Source of the DNA: Hydrogenedens sp964549105
GTDB lineage: Bacteria > Hydrogenedentota > Hydrogenedentia > Hydrogenedentales > Hydrogenedentaceae
DNA: 64,000 nucleotides
Direction: 5' to 3'
Assembly: GCA_964549105.1 (NCBI GenBank)
Contig: CAZJTZ010000016.1
Coordinates: 1-64,000 of the forward strand
This document shows, one piece after another, positions 60,217 to 64,000 of the stretch; positions within the stretch are counted from its first letter, which is position 1; every line of letters begins with the position of its first letter. The position numbers were made by a program, and so were the translations under genes. Below the pieces are notes generated by a model that saw nothing but the letters and a program-made list of their open reading frames with translations, did no database searches and was not told the DNA's origin.

Positions 60217-61992
60217 ATGGGTATAACTTACCTCTGCGCGGTGCTACTTACTGTTCAAGCAGTTTTACCAGACTATATATTTTCAGATGAACAAACAAAT
60301 CTAATATGGCTCTCTTCAGATTCATCAGTTCAAAAGAGAGTAATAGTAAATGAATCTCTTCAAAATTACTTTTTTATTGAAGTTTCAGAGAATAATGAAG
60401 GAAATCAATGGCACTCTATATATTATGATATACCGATGGAAAGTGAGCAGTTTATTGCCACTATTGCTTATGTCAAATTGCTCTGGAAAAAGGATTCAAC
60501 CGGTGTAGGGCTTACCCTGAGTTTTATTAATAAAAATAATGAGAGGATTGATTACACAGAAGAGAGACTCACAGAACCTACATCATCTCTTGTGCCAATA
60601 AAAATATACACAAAAACACCTCCGAACACGGTTAAGGTAAGGGTCTCTTTATTCATACACAATCAAGGTGCGATGGAATGTATAGAACCTACTGTTTTTT
60701 GCCCAATTGTAAAATATCCGGAAGATAATGAACCAATAAATTTGGATATTAGTAAGAAGCCGTTCAAGAATCGCTTAATAGGGTTTGGTGCTGAAGATGA
60801 CGCCCGATTTTATGATGATAACAATCGTCAGGGTGGAGTAGACGAAAAAGCAATAGAACTTCGCAAAAAAAGATTGACAGAATTGCGACCTGATTGGGTA
60901 AGGACTTTTGTGTGGTTCAAAGATTGGAATCCAACCGATGATGGAGTAACATTTACCTTCGATACCGATGGTATGCAAAGCCTATACAAAACGCTTCAAG
61001 AATATAAAGACTTAAATACAGAAGTTAATATAACCTGTGTAACCTGGGGTATGATTGAAGCATGGAAGGATATGGATAACAGGGTAAATTCAATTATTGC
61101 CTTGCTAAACTATCTCATCAAAACAAGGAAGTTTGATAATATCAAATACTTCACTTTAACCAACGAACCCAACTATTTTTTTGATATAAAAGAAGACCGT
61201 TTCAAGCAATTTGCTGAATATCACAAAATATTAAAAGAAAAGTTCAAAAAAGATGGTTTGAATATCAAAATAATCGGTAGTGATGATGCTATGGGAACGG
61301 ATTGGCTTGTTTCATGCCTTACAGATAAAGATTGTCATAATATAGCAGATTTATGGGCTTCACATTTCTATTGGCACTACACCACTTCCTATTTTGCTCA
61401 GGAACTATTTAAGGAACGAATCAAACTCCTAAAAGAATACGGTTCTGGCAGAAAACCATTTACAGTTACAGAATTTGGCATAACAGACACCAGATTTGCT
61501 CCTCCTACAATTAATCCTATTATGTCAGAATATAAAGGAGCACTCTACACATGTTCCGCCTTTATAGATGGCTTAAATCAAGGTGTATCTGGTAATTGTA
61601 TCTGGTGTCTTCAAGAAGTGAGATATGTTGGATGTGTAGAGCCTATGAGGTTGGGCTTATGGGGGTATGCAGATAAAAATTGGAGACTATTTCCAATATA
61701 TGATGTAATAAAGATGTTCACCAACAATACAAACCGTGGCGATAAAATATATCCCATTGAGAGTTCCAATCCTGTTTTTTTCAAGTGCGTTAAGATTGGA
61801 GACAAAATACTTTGGGCAAATCTATGCGAAAAACAACTAAAAATAATACTTCCAAATAAAAACAAACATAAAACAATGTATTGCTATACGAAGAAAATTG
61901 TAGATGGGTATGATAGCGTCGAACGAAATCAACTACAACTTTTAGATGGCATAGCAAAGATACCACCTGAAAGTTTCGGCGTAATAGAGTGA
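60217..61992 (+). CDS. secreted clan GH-A glycoside hydrolase
   Basis: 591 residues. A signal peptide (about 1-22), then a beta-rich N-terminal domain (about 25-180) resembling a carbohydrate-binding jelly roll, then a TIM barrel (about 190-510). The acid/base Glu is E317 in 'YFTLTNEPNYFF' (the Asn-Glu-Pro of clan GH-A) and the nucleophile is E419 in 'FTVTEFGITDTRF'. The family could be GH39, GH5 or a related one; motifs do not decide. It would act on plant or microbial polysaccharide outside the cytoplasm. It follows the RND gene by 24 bases, perhaps by read-through rather than function. Confidence 0.75.
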   Translation: MGITYLCAVLLTVQAVLPDYIFSDEQTNLIWLSSDSSVQKRVIVNESLQNYFFIEVSENNEGNQWHSIYYDIPMESEQFIATIAYVKLLWKKDSTGVGLTLSFINKNNERIDYTEERLTEPTSSLVPIKIYTKTPPNTVKVRVSLFIHNQGAMECIEPTVFCPIVKYPEDNEPINLDISKKPFKNRLIGFGAEDDARFYDDNNRQGGVDEKAIELRKKRLTELRPDWVRTFVWFKDWNPTDDGVTFTFDTDGMQSLYKTLQEYKDLNTEVNITCVTWGMIEAWKDMDNRVNSIIALLNYLIKTRKFDNIKYFTLTNEPNYFFDIKEDRFKQFAEYHKILKEKFKKDGLNIKIIGSDDAMGTDWLVSCLTDKDCHNIADLWASHFYWHYTTSYFAQELFKERIKLLKEYGSGRKPFTVTEFGITDTRFAPPTINPIMSEYKGALYTCSAFIDGLNQGVSGNCIWCLQEVRYVGCVEPMRLGLWGYADKNWRLFPIYDVIKMFTNNTNRGDKIYPIESSNPVFFKCVKIGDKILWANLCEKQLKIILPNKNKHKTMYCYTKKIVDGYDSVERNQLQLLDGIAKIPPESFGVIE

Positions 61993-61998
61993 GAAAAG

Positions 61999-63096
61999 TT
62001 AAGGGGGAAGAATGATGTGAAGGCGTTCTTTGTCGGAGGTGGTCAATCTTTCATAGCCTTTTGAAGTAATCAAAACAGTATCCTCTATTCGAACACCTCC
62101 CTTATTTGCAATATAAATTCCAGGCTCGACAGTGACTACATTGCCCTCTTTTAATATGTAATCACTATCTTTGTTTAATCTGGGTAATTCATGAATTTCC
62201 AGTCCTACACCATGTCCTAAACCATGCCCAAAATAATCTCCAAAACCTTTACTGGATATAATTTCTCGGGCAACATTGTCAACATCATTTGCTTTGACTC
62301 CTGGACCCAATGTGGACAGGGCTTTTAACTGAGCAGAAAGAACCGTATCATAAATATCCAAAATCTGTGTGTCTCGTTCAACACCACAAAAGAATGTTCG
62401 TGTCAAGTCTGAACAATACCCTTCATAAATACAGCCACAATCTATAAGAATGATATCGTCCCTGTTTAATTTCTTATCCGTGGGTTTTCCATGGGGAAGA
62501 GAAGAGTTTTTTCCAAATAACACAATGGTATCAAATGCAGACCCATCTGCACCATTTAAGCGAAACTCATAGTCAATTCTTGCCGCAATTTCTCTCTCTG
62601 TAACACCTTTTTTAAGAAAATTGAGACAATCATAAACACTTTTTTCAGTTATCTTACACGCCGTTCTAATCTTTTCAATTTCGGTTTCATCTTTGACCAT
62701 GCGAAGTTTATAAAGTTCATCTTTTATAGACACCAATTCAATAGGGCAATTCTGTTGCAATCTTTCTGCCAGTTCCAGATTTATTCTTTCTGGATTTACC
62801 CCTATCTTTTTAAGATTTAGCATATTAATAATGCCAAAAACTTCCTTTTCTATATTTCCCTGTATTATGTGGATTGAAAAGTTAAAAACTTCCTTTCTGG
62901 CTTGTTCATCGTACCGCGGGTCAGAAATAAAATACCTGTCAGTTTGAGTAATAAGTATTGCCGAATCTAACCCTGTAAAACCTGAAAAATAACGGGTTTC
63001 AATTGGACAAAAAGTTAAAAAAGCGTTACAATCATGCTGAGTTAAAATATCTCGAATATAGTTGGTTCTTTTTAAGTAAATATTTTCATTACTCAT
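61999..63096 (-). CDS. M24 family metallopeptidase, Xaa-Pro dipeptidase/aminopeptidase P type
   Basis: 365 residues. The creatinase-like N-terminal domain (about 1-130) precedes the pita-bread catalytic domain. Metal ligands are the two Asp of 'ILIDCGCIYEGYCSDLTRTF', the His in 'GHGLGHGVGLEIHELPR', and Glu residues in 'TVEPGIYI' and 'GGVRIEDTVL'. All five are present. The enzyme removes N-terminal residues before proline or cleaves Xaa-Pro dipeptides in the cytoplasm. Length and lack of an added domain fit the bacterial YqhT/PepQ group; exact specificity is open. Convergent with the glycoside hydrolase gene. Confidence 0.92.
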   Translation of the reverse strand: MSNENIYLKRTNYIRDILTQHDCNAFLTFCPIETRYFSGFTGLDSAILITQTDRYFISDPRYDEQARKEVFNFSIHIIQGNIEKEVFGIINMLNLKKIGVNPERINLELAERLQQNCPIELVSIKDELYKLRMVKDETEIEKIRTACKITEKSVYDCLNFLKKGVTEREIAARIDYEFRLNGADGSAFDTIVLFGKNSSLPHGKPTDKKLNRDDIILIDCGCIYEGYCSDLTRTFFCGVERDTQILDIYDTVLSAQLKALSTLGPGVKANDVDNVAREIISSKGFGDYFGHGLGHGVGLEIHELPRLNKDSDYILKEGNVVTVEPGIYIANKGGVRIEDTVLITSKGYERLTTSDKERLHIILPP

Positions 63097-63140
63097 AGGT
63101 AAAGCCCTTAATATTACAACTAAATATTTAATTTTGGTGA

Positions 63141-63332
63141 TTATTTATTATAAGCCACTTTGGTTGATTTCTTTAATTTATTTAAACTTTGAAGTATCAA
63201 ATCAAATAGATCTTCTTCTCTATGTTTATACCTGAATTCTAATGCTTTTAAGTAAAAAATAAACTTTTCCTTATTTATTAATATGTAATTATTTTTAAGT
63301 GTTTTTGCTTCTTTTGAGTTAGCGAAATAGAC
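63141..63332 (-). pseudogene. remnant of an IS1595-type (ISXO2-like) transposase, C-terminal end
   Basis: On the minus strand, 63 codons are open from just after a TGA at 63333-63335 to the TAA at 63141-63143, with no ATG start. The translation contains 'FIFYLKALEFRYKHREEDLF', which resembles the closing segment of ISXO2-like DDE transposases (pattern Y-L-K-x-x-E-F-R-Y-N-x-R-x-x-D-L-F). Everything upstream of this end is missing, and I see no terminal inverted repeats. The element therefore decayed here long ago. The rest of 63097-63484 holds only AT-rich sequence and the hairpin at 63422-63453. Confidence 0.55.
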
Positions 63333-63421
63333 TCAAATTGAGTTTTTATCCAGCACCCACTAACATGTTGTTTATCTTTTATTTAGTAGAAAGGTTACTA
63401 AAACGGAACAGTTATCAATAG

Positions 63422-63453
63422 GGTATCGCGGGAAGTATTCTACCCGCGATACC
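63422..63453. terminator. GC-rich hairpin downstream of the GH78-like gene
   Basis: GGTATCGCGGG (63422-63432) pairs perfectly with CCCGCGATACC (63443-63453) over a ten-base loop, only 32 bases past the stop of the minus-strand gene. It is a stable stem in an AT-rich surrounding. No clean T-run follows on the minus strand, so a Rho-independent terminator is not certain; it may protect the 3' end or be a repeat-type palindrome. Confidence 0.4.
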
Positions 63454-63484
63454 TTTCATCAGGAGACAGTATAAAAGTTAAATA

Positions 63485-64000
63485 TTAGAGTGTTGCACTT
63501 TCTATTAACTTTTTGTTAGTTATATTCTCTATTTCTACTTTATATTGGTTAGGTGCTTGTATATGATATTTTATCGTATTTTCATCTTGTTTCCATTTAA
63601 TTTGCAAAGACTCTGCTTCTCCTAATGGAAGCGTTCCAGAACAATACTCTAATTTTAATGGTTGAAATACTATTTTAACTTTTTTGTTTACAGGGTCTAA
63701 TTCTTTTACACCCAGGGCAACTCTATCAAGAATATATACGATATGAGAAGCAAAGCCGTGATTTAAACTAGCTTCATCACCCACATTCTCCCAAAGGGTC
63801 CCTGTTCTTTGTGCCATATAATCTAAATAACCGATAGACTCATCAAGAACTTTATCCCCTTCATCACTTAAAGTTAACAACTCTGCACGAAGCACATTTC
63901 CAATAAAGGCGTTTGCCAGATGCACTTCTGGATATTTATTGTTTTCCTTACGATGGGGTCCAAAGTCATTCTTAATTATGTTCCACAAGTCAGGATGGGT
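63485..64000 (-). CDS. C-terminal part of a GH78-like glycoside hydrolase (5' end outside window)
   Basis: The frame is open to the window edge; the TTG at 63988 is not a credible start, since upstream codons continue the protein. The visible ~171 residues include 'GTLWENVGDEASLNHGFASH', which matches the end of the (alpha/alpha)6 barrel in alpha-L-rhamnosidase-type enzymes (usually 'TLWE...SLNHGFAS'). A final beta-sandwich domain follows (about 100-171). The enzyme family removes L-rhamnose from plant or microbial glycans, but other six-hairpin families share the motif. A GC-rich hairpin lies just downstream of the stop. Confidence 0.7.
   Translation of the reverse strand, partial: THPDLWNIIKNDFGPHRKENNKYPEVHLANAFIGNVLRAELLTLSDEGDKVLDESIGYLDYMAQRTGTLWENVGDEASLNHGFASHIVYILDRVALGVKELDPVNKKVKIVFQPLKLEYCSGTLPLGEAESLQIKWKQDENTIKYHIQAPNQYKVEIENITNKKLIESATL

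Overview
The window is an AT-rich stretch of bacterial chromosome with dense coding, many 4-to-30-base gene overlaps and no tRNA, CRISPR array or intact insertion sequence that I can see. The cell envelope is diderm: there is a TolC-MFP-RND efflux set, a FadL/OmpP1-type outer-membrane protein, an MscK-like channel with a long periplasmic part, and type IV pilus parts (PilC-like, PilT). Metabolism looks anaerobic but air-tolerant: a four-subunit 2-oxoacid:ferredoxin oxidoreductase and a radical-SAM sulfatase maturase sit beside an iron superoxide dismutase. Secreted glycoside hydrolases and Tat-exported proteins suggest a polymer-using heterotroph from an uncultured lineage. I tentatively think of Hydrogenedentota or relatives, but the sequence alone does not prove this.

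Layout. 1-2.8 kb: tandem array of at least three paralogous TPR proteins with a C-terminal membrane anchor. 2.9-5.7 kb: anaerobic sulfatase maturase, then an XRE/ImmA antitoxin-like regulator with a truncated DUF4411 toxin partner. 6-7.2 kb: cystathionine gamma-synthase-type PLP enzyme. 7.2-9.9 kb: ABC transporter (ATPase, FtsX-type permease, DUF3299 protein), possibly for a metal. 10-15.2 kb: MscK-like channel overlapping uvrC, whose product lacks its C-terminal HhH domain. 15.3-18.4 kb: oxidoreductase operon gamma-delta-alpha-beta. 18.6-25.3 kb: mutL-miaA, lgt, a DksA-like zinc-finger gene and tex. 25.4-31 kb: putative glycosidase, a GAF sensor-like membrane protein and a purine permease. 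31-34.2 kb: trpB2, RNase P RNA and pilC.

34.3-41.6 kb: sodB, then a run of glgC, a TPR protein, a rhomboid protease, a membrane-anchored J protein and a Tat-exported phosphodiesterase, facing a Tat-exported aldo/keto-reductase-like protein. 41.7-49 kb: ten tightly packed genes on one strand for envelope and housekeeping functions (cNMP-binding protein, zinc-ribbon protein, AmiC-type amidase, GerMN protein, murI, polysaccharide deacetylase, tsaD). 49-53.4 kb: lipoate ligase family gene, pilT, a secreted coiled-coil protein with a 41-residue membrane protein, and a FadL-like porin. 53.4-60.2 kb: TetR regulator and RND efflux operon preceded by two near-identical promoter/operator units. 60.2-64 kb: clan GH-A hydrolase, M24 peptidase, an IS1595-type transposase remnant, and the end of a GH78-like gene running off the window.

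The observations most worth checking are the RND pump whose proton-relay residues (Asp-Asp and Lys) are replaced by Thr-Asn and Asn, the duplicated promoter/operator before its regulator, the TPR-anchor paralog array, the His-rich permease of the DUF3299 transporter, and the long envelope operon that mixes GerMN and amidase genes in a diderm.
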